Origin: Oscillospiraceae bacterium
GTDB lineage: Bacteria; Bacillota; Clostridia; Oscillospirales; Ruminococcaceae
DNA length: 59,727 nt
Direction of reading: 5' to 3'
Assembly: GCA_012729855.1 (NCBI GenBank)
Contig: JAAYCI010000025.1
Coordinates: forward strand, 1 to 59,727
Position 1 is the stretch's first letter. The number at the start of each line of letters is the position of its first letter. The notes beneath the pieces were generated by a model that saw only the letters and a list, made by a program, of their open reading frames with translations, was not told the DNA's origin and made no database searches. Shown piece by piece: positions 17,202-26,412 of the stretch. Both the position numbers and the translations under genes were made by a program.

Positions 17202-18245
17202 CTATAAACGTTCTATTTCATCCAGCAATGCTTCCAGGTAGTTGCCGCGCAGCACCCGCACCTGCTCGCCTTTCACAAACAGCACGGCGCTGTCCATGCC
17301 GCCGGCAATGCCGATGTCGGCTTCCCTGCCCTCGCCAATGCCGTTCACCACGCAGCCCATTACCGCCACCTTGATGGCCTTTGGGCTGCCGGCCAGGCGC
17401 CGCTCCAGTTCCTCGGCAATTTGCGCCACCGGGATGTTGGTACGCCCGCAGGTGGGGCAGCTGATGACCTCCGGCCCCGGCGCGGGCAGCCCCGCCGCCC
17501 GCAAGATATCGAAGCCGGCCCGCACCTCTTTTTCGGGCGCGGCCGTCAGCGAGACGCGCAGGGTGTCGCCAATGCCGTCCAGCAGCAATGCGCCGATGCC
17601 CACAGCGTTCTTCACAAGGCCCGCCCGCCAGGTGCCGGCCTCGGTAACGCCCAAATGCAGCGGGTAGCCGCACTGTGCGGCCAGCAGGCGGTAAGCCTCC
17701 ACCATGTCGGCCACGCGGCTGGCTTTCACCGAGAGTACAATGTCCTCAAAGCCCTGCGCCTCCAGCAGGCGGGCGTGGCCCAGGGCGCTGTCTACCAAAG
17801 CCTGCGGCGTGGGGCCGCCGTATTTTTCCAGCAGCGGCTTTTCCAGGCTGCCGCCGTTTACGCCGATGCGTATGGGCACACCGCGCGCCTTGCAGGCGTC
17901 GGCCAGTTGTTTTACCTTCTCGGCGCCGCCAATGTTGCCGGGGTTGATGCGAATTTTATCCACGCCGGCGTCCAGCGCCGCCAGCGCGATGCGGTAATCA
18001 AAATGGATATCGGCCACCAGCGGGACGGCAACCGCCGCCTTGATGGCCCCGATGAGGCGCACGTCTTCCAGCGCGGGCACGCTTACCCGCAGCACCTCGC
18101 AGCCGCAGGCGGCCAACTGCCGGGCCTGCGCCGCGTTGCCGGCCACATCGGCCGCCGGCACGGAAAGCATGCTTTGCACCGTTACCGGCGCGCCGCCACC
18201 CATGGCCACGCCGCCCACCAGCACCTGTTTGCTTACTCTGCGCAT
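17202..18245 (-). CDS. ispG: (E)-4-hydroxy-3-methylbut-2-enyl-diphosphate synthase
   Basis: 347 residues. Starts MRRVSKQVLVGGVAMGGGAPVTVQSML, a standard IspG N-terminus, then VPLVADIHFDYRIAL and KIRINPGNIG of the TIM barrel. The Fe-S ligands are visible as SCPTCGRTN and MGCVVNGIGE. It converts MEcPP to HMBPP in the MEP isoprenoid pathway, of which dxr is also here. The gene follows rseP by 12 bases in one operon. Confidence 0.97.
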   Translation of the reverse strand: MRRVSKQVLVGGVAMGGGAPVTVQSMLSVPAADVAGNAAQARQLAACGCEVLRVSVPALEDVRLIGAIKAAVAVPLVADIHFDYRIALAALDAGVDKIRINPGNIGGAEKVKQLADACKARGVPIRIGVNGGSLEKPLLEKYGGPTPQALVDSALGHARLLEAQGFEDIVLSVKASRVADMVEAYRLLAAQCGYPLHLGVTEAGTWRAGLVKNAVGIGALLLDGIGDTLRVSLTAAPEKEVRAGFDILRAAGLPAPGPEVISCPTCGRTNIPVAQIAEELERRLAGSPKAIKVAVMGCVVNGIGEGREADIGIAGGMDSAVLFVKGEQVRVLRGNYLEALLDEIERL

Positions 18246-18257
18246 ATTTTCACCATC

Positions 18258-19358
18258 CTAAGCCATAATCAGCTTCTGGATATCACTGAAGGACACCACC
18301 ACCATCAATCCAATCAGCAGCACAAAGCCCGCCACATTGATGATGATCTCATACTTTTGCTTCAGCGGCTTGCGGCGTATGGCCTCCACGATGAGCAGCA
18401 CGGTGCGCCCGCCGTCCAGCGCGGGCAGGGGCAGCATGTTCACAATACCAAGGTTGATAGAGATGAGCGCCAGCATCTGCACCACCGACTGCCAGCCGAT
18501 GGACAGCGCCTTGCCAATTTCGCTGATGATGCCCACCGGCCCCGACAGCTGGTTGATGGCCACCCGCCCGGTGATGAGATCGAACAGCGACAGGTAGATG
18601 AGGCGAGAATAAGACAAGGTGTTGTTGAATGCACTTTCCATAACCGATAAAAATGATTTTGGAACGCCAACAATCACCACGCCCATATCCAGATACTCAA
18701 AGGGTTTTCCGGTAGCGGCATCTATAATAGGTTCACCGGTTTCTTTGTCGTAGGCAATTTTGGTGTCGAAGGTGACATTCTCCAGCAGCACATCCTTGCC
18801 GTCCCGCTTCACCAAAATGTCAAAGGTACCGTTTTTGGTGCGCGCAAACTCATAATTTAGGTCGGCGATGGTAAAAACCTGCCGCCCGTTTATTTTTTCG
18901 ATGGTATCCCCCACCTGCAGCCCGGAGGATGTGGAGATGACCTGCGCCACCTGCCGGGTGGCAATAACGTCAATGTTGCCATCAATGCTACGGTTTTGAG
19001 TAAAAGTAACCATCACCACCAGCGCCAAAAAGCCCAGCAGCAAGTTCATGATGGCGCCGGAAATCGTTACCAGTATACGCTTCCAAATGGGCGCTTTCTG
19101 GAAGCTGCGGGCGTCGTCGCTCTCCTCGTCCTCGCCCTCCATGCTTACAAAGCCGCCTATGGGCAGCAGGCGCAGGGCGTATTTGGTTTCTTTTTTGCCA
19201 AACTTTATCAGGGTGGGGCCCATGCCAATGGCAAATTCTTTTACCTTGATGCCGCTCCACTTGGCCACAAGGAAGTGCCCCAGCTCGTGCACAAAAATAA
19301 CCACGCCGAAGACCAGCAGGCCCACAACGATCATCAATACAATGTTCAAAATGTCCAA
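18258..19358 (-). CDS. rseP: Site-2 protease RseP/RasP (membrane zinc metalloprotease)
   Basis: 366 residues. The zinc motif HELGHFLVAK is in the first membrane helix, a PDZ domain follows (about 120-200: SSGLQVGDTIEKINGR), and the C-terminal NMLPLPALDGG carries the third zinc ligand region with two further membrane helices. It cleaves membrane-anchored anti-sigma factors and signal-peptide remnants within the membrane. The start is a TTG at 19358 with GAGGT eight bases upstream; no suitable ATG precedes the protease motif. It sits between dxr and ispG, the common Firmicutes arrangement. Confidence 0.95.
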   Translation of the reverse strand: MDILNIVLMIVVGLLVFGVVIFVHELGHFLVAKWSGIKVKEFAIGMGPTLIKFGKKETKYALRLLPIGGFVSMEGEDEESDDARSFQKAPIWKRILVTISGAIMNLLLGFLALVVMVTFTQNRSIDGNIDVIATRQVAQVISTSSGLQVGDTIEKINGRQVFTIADLNYEFARTKNGTFDILVKRDGKDVLLENVTFDTKIAYDKETGEPIIDAATGKPFEYLDMGVVIVGVPKSFLSVMESAFNNTLSYSRLIYLSLFDLITGRVAINQLSGPVGIISEIGKALSIGWQSVVQMLALISINLGIVNMLPLPALDGGRTVLLIVEAIRRKPLKQKYEIIINVAGFVLLIGLMVVVSFSDIQKLIMA

Positions 19359-19411
19359 ATTGTTCTACCTCAGTCTGTGTTTGTACACACCCATCAGGCC
19401 CCAGATATAAT

Positions 19412-20563
19412 TTATAAATGCTCCCGCACATACTGCCGCGCCTGTGCGTCGCAAAGCACCACATCGTCCAGCGCATAGCCGCCGGCGTAGCTATCGCTGT
19501 CCACGCAGCCCTCCACCAGGCGGCCAATGTCCAAAAAGCTTATCTCCTCCCGCAAAAAGAGGGCCACGGCTTCTTCATTCGCGCCGTTGGCCGCGCAGGG
19601 CGCCAGGCCGCCTTTTTCGGCTGCCCTGCGGCAGGCCGCCAGGCAGCGGAAGGTGTCGGCGTCCGGCCGGCCAAAGCTGAGGCCCGACAGCGTGTCAAAA
19701 TCCAGCGCGGGGGCCGGGCCAGGCAACCGCCGCGGCCAGGTGAGCGCGTATTGGATGGGCAGGCGCATGTCGGGCATACCCAGCTGTGCCAGCACCGAAT
19801 GGTCGCTGAACTGCACCATGGAGTGGATGATGCTTTCGCGCTGCACCAATATCTCAATGCGTTCGGGCGGCAGGCCAAACAGCCACATCGCTTCTATCAG
19901 CTCCAGGCCCTTGTTCATCAGCGTGGCGGAGTCTATGGTGATCTTCTGCCCCATGCTCCAGTTGGGGTGGTTCAGGGCTTGGGCTTTGCCCACACCGGCC
20001 AGTTGCTCGGGGTTCCAGCCATAAAATGGCCCGCCCGAGGCCGTGAGGATGATCTTCTCAAGGCTTTTCGCCGAGTGGACGTCCTGCAGGCACTGGAAAA
20101 TGGCGCTGTGCTCACTGTCCACCGGCAACAGGTTGGCGCCGGTAACGGCCATCTCTTTCAGCACCAAATCGCCGCCGGCCACCAGGCTTTCCTTGTTGGC
20201 CAGGGCAACGTCTACCCCGCCGGCCAGGGCCGTCAGGGTGGCCTCCAGCCCGGCTATGCCCACAATGGCGTTCAATACGATGTCGGCATCGCACTCGGCC
20301 ACAACGTTGCGGGCGGCATCCCTGCCGTAAAGCACCTGCGGCGGTTCTTTCAGGTTTGAAAGGCGCCCGCGCAGCATTTCGGCTGCAGCTTCATCGGCCA
20401 GCGCCACCACCGGCGGGTGGTATTTGCGTATCTGCCGCTCCAGCAGGTCCACATTGCGGCCGGCTGTCAGGGCTGCCACCTGGTAGCCCAGCGCGTCTAT
20501 CACCTCAAGGCTTTGCCGCCCAATGGAGCCGGTGCTGCCCAGCAATGCCACTTTTTTGGCCAT
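19412..20563 (-). CDS. dxr: 1-deoxy-D-xylulose-5-phosphate reductoisomerase
   Basis: 383 residues. The NADPH fold begins LLGSTGSIGRQSLEVI; ANKESLVAGG, PVDSEHSAIFQCL and LTASGGPF are the substrate and metal loops; NHPNWSMGQKITIDSATLMNKGLE is the central signature; VESIIH/QRESIIHSMV follows. It makes MEP, the first committed step of the non-mevalonate pathway. cdsA is 12 bp upstream, so the operon also links to phospholipid synthesis. Confidence 0.97.
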   Translation of the reverse strand: MAKKVALLGSTGSIGRQSLEVIDALGYQVAALTAGRNVDLLERQIRKYHPPVVALADEAAAEMLRGRLSNLKEPPQVLYGRDAARNVVAECDADIVLNAIVGIAGLEATLTALAGGVDVALANKESLVAGGDLVLKEMAVTGANLLPVDSEHSAIFQCLQDVHSAKSLEKIILTASGGPFYGWNPEQLAGVGKAQALNHPNWSMGQKITIDSATLMNKGLELIEAMWLFGLPPERIEILVQRESIIHSMVQFSDHSVLAQLGMPDMRLPIQYALTWPRRLPGPAPALDFDTLSGLSFGRPDADTFRCLAACRRAAEKGGLAPCAANGANEEAVALFLREEISFLDIGRLVEGCVDSDSYAGGYALDDVVLCDAQARQYVREHL

Positions 20564-20575
20564 GCCCGCCTCCTT

Positions 20576-21451
20576 TTACCCCGATAACCGAAGATTGTAA
20601 AACAACATAGTAACAATAAATGTAACGAACGGCGCCACCAACAGCACGCTGTCAAAACGGTCCAAAATGCCGCCATGCCCGGGGAAGATGGTGCCAAAGT
20701 CCTTGATGCCGCACTGGCGCTTTACCGCCGAGGCGAACAAGTCGCCAATGATGCCCAGCACCGACGCCACCGCGCCCATTGCGCACACCAGCACGTAGTA
20801 GGTCATGCGCACCCGCTCAAAGCCCAGGAACCGCCCCACCAACTGCACGTATATGATGGTGACCAGCAGGCCGATGACCATGGAGCCAAATACGCCACCC
20901 ACAGCGCCCGCTACCGTCTTTTTGGGGCTCACCTTGGGCGCCAGCTTGCGTTTGCCAAAGGCACGGCCGGCAAAGTAGGCACAGGTGTCGCCGCCCCAGG
21001 CGTAGGCCAGTATCAAAATGACGAAATAGGTGGCGTCGAAGCCGTACTCCGCCTTGGGCAGCAGTGTTTTAAGCTGTATAAAGGAATAAAAGCAAAACAC
21101 CACCACGCCCGAGAAGATGACCATGCCGGAAAGCTTGGCGAAATCCACATTGCCAAACTTGATAACAACGCACAGCGCCAGGAACAGCACAAACAGGTAG
21201 GCCGCCGGGCGCACCCAGTGAACCACTATCTCGTTGTCGCTTAGCATGACGATAGCCGCCATTACAATACAGCCAAAAAAAACATACAGTTGCTTGTTGG
21301 TAAAGCCATATGCCACGTAAAGCTCATGGATGGCGATGACGCAGACCGCCAGGAAAACCAGGTTAAACCAGATGGTTTCGTAGAATACCATCACCGCGGC
21401 CAGCAGTACCAGCCCCACCACCGATGTGATCACACGTGTCTTCAATGCCAT
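20576..21451 (-). CDS. cdsA: Phosphatidate cytidylyltransferase
   Basis: 291 residues from ATG 21451; an ATG at 21466, one base after the uppS stop, would add five residues, and neither has an ideal ribosome site, so coupling to uppS is likely. Many membrane helices are visible, and the signature near the C-terminus is present as IIGDLFASAVKRQCGIKDFG with GHGGILDRFDS. It makes CDP-diacylglycerol, the precursor of anionic phospholipids. The AWGGDTCAYFAGRAFGKRKLAPKVSPKKT loop is typical of the family. (The start affects only the first few residues.). Confidence 0.95.
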   Translation of the reverse strand: MALKTRVITSVVGLVLLAAVMVFYETIWFNLVFLAVCVIAIHELYVAYGFTNKQLYVFFGCIVMAAIVMLSDNEIVVHWVRPAAYLFVLFLALCVVIKFGNVDFAKLSGMVIFSGVVVFCFYSFIQLKTLLPKAEYGFDATYFVILILAYAWGGDTCAYFAGRAFGKRKLAPKVSPKKTVAGAVGGVFGSMVIGLLVTIIYVQLVGRFLGFERVRMTYYVLVCAMGAVASVLGIIGDLFASAVKRQCGIKDFGTIFPGHGGILDRFDSVLLVAPFVTFIVTMLFYNLRLSG

Positions 21452-21467
21452 GCCCCCTGCCGCCATT

Positions 21468-22178
21468 TTACAGCCCGCCGTACCGCCTGTCTCTTCGGTG
21501 GTACTCCGCCACCGCCGCGTCGAAGTGGGCGGGGGTGAAGTCCGGCCACAGGGTGTCCACGAATATAAACTCTGAGTAGGCGCTTTGCCAAAGCATGAAG
21601 TTGGAGATGCGGTGCTCGCCCGAGGTGCGCAGAATGAAGTCCGGCATGGGCTGCCCACTGGTGTAAAGGTGTTTTTCTATACAGGCATTATCAATGTCGG
21701 ACGGTTTTATTTTTCCGTCCGCGGCTTCCTGTGCAAGCTGCTGTGCTGCCCGTACCAGCTCCTCGCGGCCACCGTAGTTGATGGCAATGTTCAGTATCAT
21801 GCCGGTGCGGTGGGCCGTTTTGGCCTCAATGTCGGCCATGCGCTTTTGGTATTCGGGCAGCAGGGGTGTGCGGTCGCCCAGGAATACCACCTGGTTGTCC
21901 TCCTTGCGGTACTTCTCTATCCGTTTCAGCGCCTGGCCAAACAGGTCCATGATGGCCTTCACTTCGTCCTTGGGGCGCTGCCAGTTCTCGGTGGAGAAGG
22001 CAAAAAAGGTCAGCGCGCGCACGCCTATGTCTTTGGCGTACAGCGCAATGTCGTCAAATACGTCGGCGCCCACCTTGTGCCCGGCTGTGCGGGGCAGGCC
22101 GCGCTGTTTGGCCCAGCGGCCGTTGCCGTCCATTATAATGCCAATGGAAAGCCCCTCGGCCCCTTTTTTTTCTGGCAT
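21468..22178 (-). CDS. uppS: Isoprenyl (undecaprenyl) diphosphate synthase
   Basis: 236 residues. The signature IIMDGNGRWAKQRGLPR and GHKVG at the N-terminus is the pyrophosphate-binding region, FAFSTENWQRP and the C-terminal DFILRTSGEHRISNFMLWQ, YSEFIF and LWPDF are all standard cis-prenyltransferase blocks. It makes the undecaprenyl carrier used for peptidoglycan and wall polymers. An AAGGAGG site precedes the ATG. It begins the second part of the run after a hairpin that separates it from frr. Confidence 0.97.
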   Translation of the reverse strand: MPEKKGAEGLSIGIIMDGNGRWAKQRGLPRTAGHKVGADVFDDIALYAKDIGVRALTFFAFSTENWQRPKDEVKAIMDLFGQALKRIEKYRKEDNQVVFLGDRTPLLPEYQKRMADIEAKTAHRTGMILNIAINYGGREELVRAAQQLAQEAADGKIKPSDIDNACIEKHLYTSGQPMPDFILRTSGEHRISNFMLWQSAYSEFIFVDTLWPDFTPAHFDAAVAEYHRRDRRYGGL

Positions 22179-22281
22179 AGCCGCCCCCTCCTTACGTGCT
22201 GCAGCCGCATTTTATTATGCAGCAAATATGTGTTAAAACTGTTATGCAGCGCAGGTTATTCAGTGCAATATTTCGTAAAAC

Positions 22282-22307
22282 AGCCGCCGCGCACCCGCGC
22301 GGCGGCT
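22282..22307 (-). terminator. GC-rich hairpin between frr and uppS
   Basis: An 11-bp perfect stem (AGCCGCCGCGC/GCGCGGCGGCT) with a 4-base loop, 12 bases after the frr stop and followed on the minus strand by GTTTTACG. It may end or attenuate the pyrH-frr transcript, in which case the uppS-polC genes need a promoter in the next 100 bases. Confidence 0.55.
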
Positions 22308-22319
22308 ATTGGTGGCAGC

Positions 22320-22877
22320 TTACAGTTCCATAATTTCCTTGTTCTTGGTCTCGCACATCTTGTCTATCTCTTTGGTGTACTTGTCGGTAATCTTCTGTAT
22401 CTCATTCTCAAGGTCTTTCAGGTCGTCCTCGGTGATTTCGCTCTTTTTCTTCTGGGCTTTAAAATCCTCCATCGCGTCACGGCGAATGTTCCGCACCGCC
22501 ACTTTGGCGTCCTCGCCCAGCTTCATCACGTCTTTGCCCAGCTGCTTGCGGCGCTCTTCGGTGGGCGACGGGAACACCAGGCGCATCAGCTTGCCGTCGT
22601 TGGTGGGGTTGATGCCGATGTCGCTGGTCAGAATGGCTTTTTCGATCTCCCTCATCAGCGCGGGGTCCCACGGCGAGATGGTGAGGATACGCGCCTCGGC
22701 CACCGCCACGGCGGCCACCTGGTTGATGGGCGTGGGCGTGCCGTAATAGTCCACCTGTACCTTGTCCAGCACGGCGGGGTTGGCGCGGCCGGCGCGGATG
22801 GCGCCCAGCTCGCGTGTCAAATGGCGCAGCGCGCCCTCCATTTTCTCCGAATACACTTTGGTCGAATCGCTGGCCAT
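22320..22877 (-). CDS. frr: Ribosome recycling factor
   Basis: 185 residues, the normal size. Starts with MEGALRHLTRELGAIRAGRANPAVLD, continues with VDYYGTPTPINQVA and ends with the long helical arm (DDLKDLENEIQKITDKY). With EF-G it splits ribosomes after termination. A GGAGATGCGG site precedes the ATG. It follows pyrH in the conserved order. Confidence 0.97.
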   Translation of the reverse strand: MASDSTKVYSEKMEGALRHLTRELGAIRAGRANPAVLDKVQVDYYGTPTPINQVAAVAVAEARILTISPWDPALMREIEKAILTSDIGINPTNDGKLMRLVFPSPTEERRKQLGKDVMKLGEDAKVAVRNIRRDAMEDFKAQKKKSEITEDDLKDLENEIQKITDKYTKEIDKMCETKNKEIMEL

Positions 22878-22921
22878 ACCCGCATCTCCTTCATTGTGTT
22901 TTCGTTTTATCCTGTCCTCTT

Positions 22922-23638
22922 TTAGCGTGGCTGCTCCACCACCAGCGTGCCCAGCGCCTGGCCCGTTATCGCCCGGGCAATGTTGTCCGGGTCGGAGATA
23001 TCAAATACTAAAATGGGCAGGGCGTTGTCGCGGCACATGGTGGCGGCGGTGGAGTCCATCACCTTCAGCTGCAGGTTCAGCACTTCGCTGAAGCTCAGCG
23101 TTTCATAGCGCACCGCGTCGGTGTGCAGTTTGGGGTCTTTGTCATATACGCCGTCCACCATGGTGGCTTTAAAAATAATGTCGGCGTTTATCTCGGCCGC
23201 GCGTAGCGCCGAGGCGGTGTCGGTGGAGAAAAACGGGTTGCCGGTGCCGCAGGCCAGCACCACGATGCGCCCCTTTTCCAGGTGGCGGATGGCCCGGTTG
23301 CGGATGTAGGGCTCGGCCACGGCCGTCATGGCCAGCGCGGTTTGCACCCGCACCTCCAGGCCCAACTGCTCCAGCGCGTCGGCCACCGCCAGGGAGTTCA
23401 TCACCGTGGCCAGCATACCTATCTGGTCTGAACGTGTACGCTCAATGCTGGAGGCGTCGCGCCCCCGCCAGAAGTTGCCGCCGCCCACCACAATGGCGAT
23501 CTCCACGCCGGTCTCGTAGGCCTTCTTAATGCCCTGGCAGATGGAACGTACGGTGTCGTCATCAATGCCAAAGCCCTTGTCCCCCGAAAGTGCCTCCCCG
23601 CTTAATTTAAGCAGGATGCGCTTATACTGTATCTCCAT
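22922..23638 (-). CDS. pyrH: UMP kinase
   Basis: 238 residues: KRILLKLSGEALSGDKGFGID at the N-terminus, IVVGGGNFWRGRDA phosphate loop, FFSTDTASALRAAEI, and KATMVDGVYDKDPK, all UMP-kinase markers of the amino-acid kinase fold. It makes UDP from UMP. First gene of the pyrH-frr pair; the 170-bp interval upstream carries a terminator for secDF but no promoter I would commit to. Confidence 0.97.
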   Translation of the reverse strand: MEIQYKRILLKLSGEALSGDKGFGIDDDTVRSICQGIKKAYETGVEIAIVVGGGNFWRGRDASSIERTRSDQIGMLATVMNSLAVADALEQLGLEVRVQTALAMTAVAEPYIRNRAIRHLEKGRIVVLACGTGNPFFSTDTASALRAAEINADIIFKATMVDGVYDKDPKLHTDAVRYETLSFSEVLNLQLKVMDSTAATMCRDNALPILVFDISDPDNIARAITGQALGTLVVEQPR

Positions 23639-23774
23639 ACCGCCTCCGGCACATCATGTTGTGGTAATACATACCCATTGGGCACATACACCCTGCCCAT
23701 TATTCTACAATAGTTTGTCGCGGTTGTAAAGCGTAAAAAGGGGCATAGCGCCGGCTGCCTGCCTTAAGTGCGGC

Positions 23775-23808
23775 AAAAAGCCGACAACTGCTCAGCTGCC
23801 GGCTTTTT
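23775..23808 (-). terminator. Terminator after secDF
   Basis: AAAAAGCCG and CGGCTTTTT pair at the base, with further internal pairing between ACAACTG and CAGCTG. It lies eight bases past the SecDF stop and has a T run on both strands. Confidence 0.8.
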
Positions 23809-23815
23809 GTTATGC

Positions 23816-26362
23816 TCATCGTTTCTTCTTTTTCTTTTTACCCTGGCCGCTCTTGGGCTTTTGCGCAGGCCCTTGGGCTGTAGCAGGGGCGGCGTTTACC
23901 GGAACCACTTCGTCGGGCAGGGCTTCGGTGGTGTCCGTGTCGGCCGGTTCCCGCATATCCCCGGCCGTGGCTTCTATCGCCACTGGCTGCTTGGCGGCCT
24001 TGCCGCCCTTAAGGGACAGCGAGCTGTCCTTTTCGTGCCGGGCGTTCCACATTGCCCACAGCGGGCCGGCAAGGCATACACTGCTGTACACGCCCGAAAC
24101 CATGCCAATCATGATGGGGGTGGCGAAGGTGAAGATGGAGTCCAGCCCATAGACGAGGGAGAATATCACCACGCAGCCAATGGCCATCAGGGTGGTTACC
24201 GTGGTGTTGATCGATCGTCGCAGGCTTTGGTTGATACTCAGGTTTACCAAATCGCCAAAGGGCATGCGCTTGCCGTGCAGCCTTCGGTTTTCACGCACGC
24301 GGTCGTAGATAACCACCGTGTCGTTGATGGAGTAGCCCAGAATGGTGAGCATGGCGGCAATGAAGTTGCCCCCCAGCGGGATGCCCAGGATGACGAATAC
24401 GCCATACACAATGATGAGGTCGTGCACCAGGGCCACCACGGCAGTCAGGCCGCCGCGCCAGCCGCCAATTTTGCGGAAACGGATGCCCACATAAATCATA
24501 ATGAGCACGGCGGCCAACAGCACCGCCACCACGCACTTCCACAGGAACGCATGGCCCAGTGTCGCGTCCACATTGTTCACTTCAAGCTGCTCAAAATTGG
24601 CTGCCGGGAATTCGGCGTTCAGGTTTTCGGTCAGGGTGTCCAGCGCCGCGGCATCCACCGTCTGGCTGCCCGGCAGGGTGATGGTCAGGGTGCTTTTGCC
24701 AGTGGCGGCGTTGTCGCCCAGCTGCAGTGTGGCCGTGTCCCCCAGCGTCTCGTCAACAATCCCCTGCGCAGTCGATTCCTCAAAGCTGTTGTCGTACGAA
24801 TAGGTGATGATGGCACCACCGCGGAACTGAACGTCGGCTTTGACGCCAAACACAAAACTGCATACCAGAATTACGGCAATGAGGATACCGGAGAAGGTGA
24901 AATACTTCTTGCGGTTTTTGATGAAACCAATGGGTTTGGTTACCGGCGCCACCTGGCCGGGCTTCAGGCCGCCGTAATACTGCGGCTTACGCAGGAACTT
25001 GAACTTGGACAGCGAGGTGAGCATCACCCGGTTGCAGAAGATGCCAAAGACAAAGTTGAGGATAACACCCACCATGAGCGTATAGCCAAAGGAGTAGATG
25101 GTGCCGGCCGTGGTGGTGCCGAAGGCGAAGAAGAAGGGGCGCAGGATGGTGCCGAAGAAGCTGTCCGGCGTGCCAAAGGCGCCCATCAGGATGGCGGCGA
25201 CAATGAGCACCGTCACGTTGCCGTCCACTATGGTGGGCAGGCCGCGCTGGTAGCCGGCCTTGATAGCGGCATCCAGCTTTTTGCCGCTGCGCAGTTCTTC
25301 CTTGATGCGTTCGGAGGTGATGACGTTAGCGTCTACCCCCATGCCTATGGCCAGGATGATACCGGCAATGCCCGGCAGGGTGAGGGTGAAGCTGTTGAAC
25401 ACCACAAAGTAGCCGGAGATGAGCGCCAGCATGGCCATGACCTGGCCAATGAGCGAGATACTGCCCACAAAGCCCGGCAGGCGGTACATCACCATCATGA
25501 AGATGATCACCAGGATGAGCGCCATAATGCCGGCGATAACCATGGCCCGCAAGGACGTGCTGCCCAGCGTGGGGCTGATGGTGGAGTAGCTCTCGGCGCT
25601 GAGCGCGAACGGCAGGGAGCCGGCATTTATCTTGTCGGCCAGGCTCTTGGCGTCCTCGGCGGTGAAGCTGCCGGTGATGACGGCCGTCTCGGAATCAATG
25701 GCCTCGTTCACCGTGGGGTTGCTGATGACGGCGTCGTCCATCCAGATGGAGATACTGCCGCCCTGGGCCGCCAGCTTGGCCGTTGCCTCAGAGAACTTCG
25801 CCCGGCCCTCCTCGCTCAGGGTAAGCCGCACGTAGTATTCGCTGGTGCTGCTGTTTACCTGCCCGTACAGGGCGTCGGCCTGCACCACGTCGGCGCCTTC
25901 CAGAATGATGTTTTCGGCGGTCACCCCGGTGGGGGCGCCATAATCGTCCACCTCATAGCCCTCGCGGAAGGTGAGTACCGCGGTGGCCTCCAGCTCCTGT
26001 ATGGCCGTTTCGGGGTTGAACTCCGTCTCACCCGACTGCCAGGGGAAGCGCAGGATGATCCGGCTTCGGTCCACATCTTTGTACAGCTCATAGTCGGTGA
26101 TGCCCAGCGAGATGAGGCGCTGTTCAATAACCGCCTGTGCCGCTTCCATCTGGGTCTCGTTGGCCTCCACGCCTTCCGCCGGCACGAAGGTGACGTCCAC
26201 GCCGCCCTGGATGTCGATACCGAAGCGTATTTCCGACACACTCTTGACGATTGGCGTCACGATGTCCCCATAGCGGGAACTCACCCCAAACAGGTTGGTA
26301 ACGGTAAGCAGCAGGATGATGACAAAGATGACGAAGAACCAAATCTTCCCTCTTTTTTTCAT
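23816..26362 (-). CDS. secDF: Protein translocase SecDF (fused)
   Basis: 848 residues from ATG 26362 (GGAGG six bases upstream). SecD half: first helix, GIDIQGGVDVTFVPAEG, a large periplasmic loop, then the membrane bundle with GIAGIILAIGMGVDANV. SecF half: helix at about 480, VQFRGGAIITYSY, the bundle with LVHDLIIVYGVF and GYSINDTVVIYDRVRENRR. A lysine-rich tail (SGQGKKKKKKR) ends the protein. SecDF uses the proton gradient to assist export by SecYEG. Separate secD and secF genes are commoner; the fusion is a known Firmicutes form. Confidence 0.96.
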   Translation of the reverse strand: MKKRGKIWFFVIFVIILLLTVTNLFGVSSRYGDIVTPIVKSVSEIRFGIDIQGGVDVTFVPAEGVEANETQMEAAQAVIEQRLISLGITDYELYKDVDRSRIILRFPWQSGETEFNPETAIQELEATAVLTFREGYEVDDYGAPTGVTAENIILEGADVVQADALYGQVNSSTSEYYVRLTLSEEGRAKFSEATAKLAAQGGSISIWMDDAVISNPTVNEAIDSETAVITGSFTAEDAKSLADKINAGSLPFALSAESYSTISPTLGSTSLRAMVIAGIMALILVIIFMMVMYRLPGFVGSISLIGQVMAMLALISGYFVVFNSFTLTLPGIAGIILAIGMGVDANVITSERIKEELRSGKKLDAAIKAGYQRGLPTIVDGNVTVLIVAAILMGAFGTPDSFFGTILRPFFFAFGTTTAGTIYSFGYTLMVGVILNFVFGIFCNRVMLTSLSKFKFLRKPQYYGGLKPGQVAPVTKPIGFIKNRKKYFTFSGILIAVILVCSFVFGVKADVQFRGGAIITYSYDNSFEESTAQGIVDETLGDTATLQLGDNAATGKSTLTITLPGSQTVDAAALDTLTENLNAEFPAANFEQLEVNNVDATLGHAFLWKCVVAVLLAAVLIMIYVGIRFRKIGGWRGGLTAVVALVHDLIIVYGVFVILGIPLGGNFIAAMLTILGYSINDTVVIYDRVRENRRLHGKRMPFGDLVNLSINQSLRRSINTTVTTLMAIGCVVIFSLVYGLDSIFTFATPIMIGMVSGVYSSVCLAGPLWAMWNARHEKDSSLSLKGGKAAKQPVAIEATAGDMREPADTDTTEALPDEVVPVNAAPATAQGPAQKPKSGQGKKKKKKR

Positions 26363-26412
26363 GGCTTCCTCCAAGAAAACATGCTTTTGGCGCAGTGCGC
26401 CCGGTCAAAGTG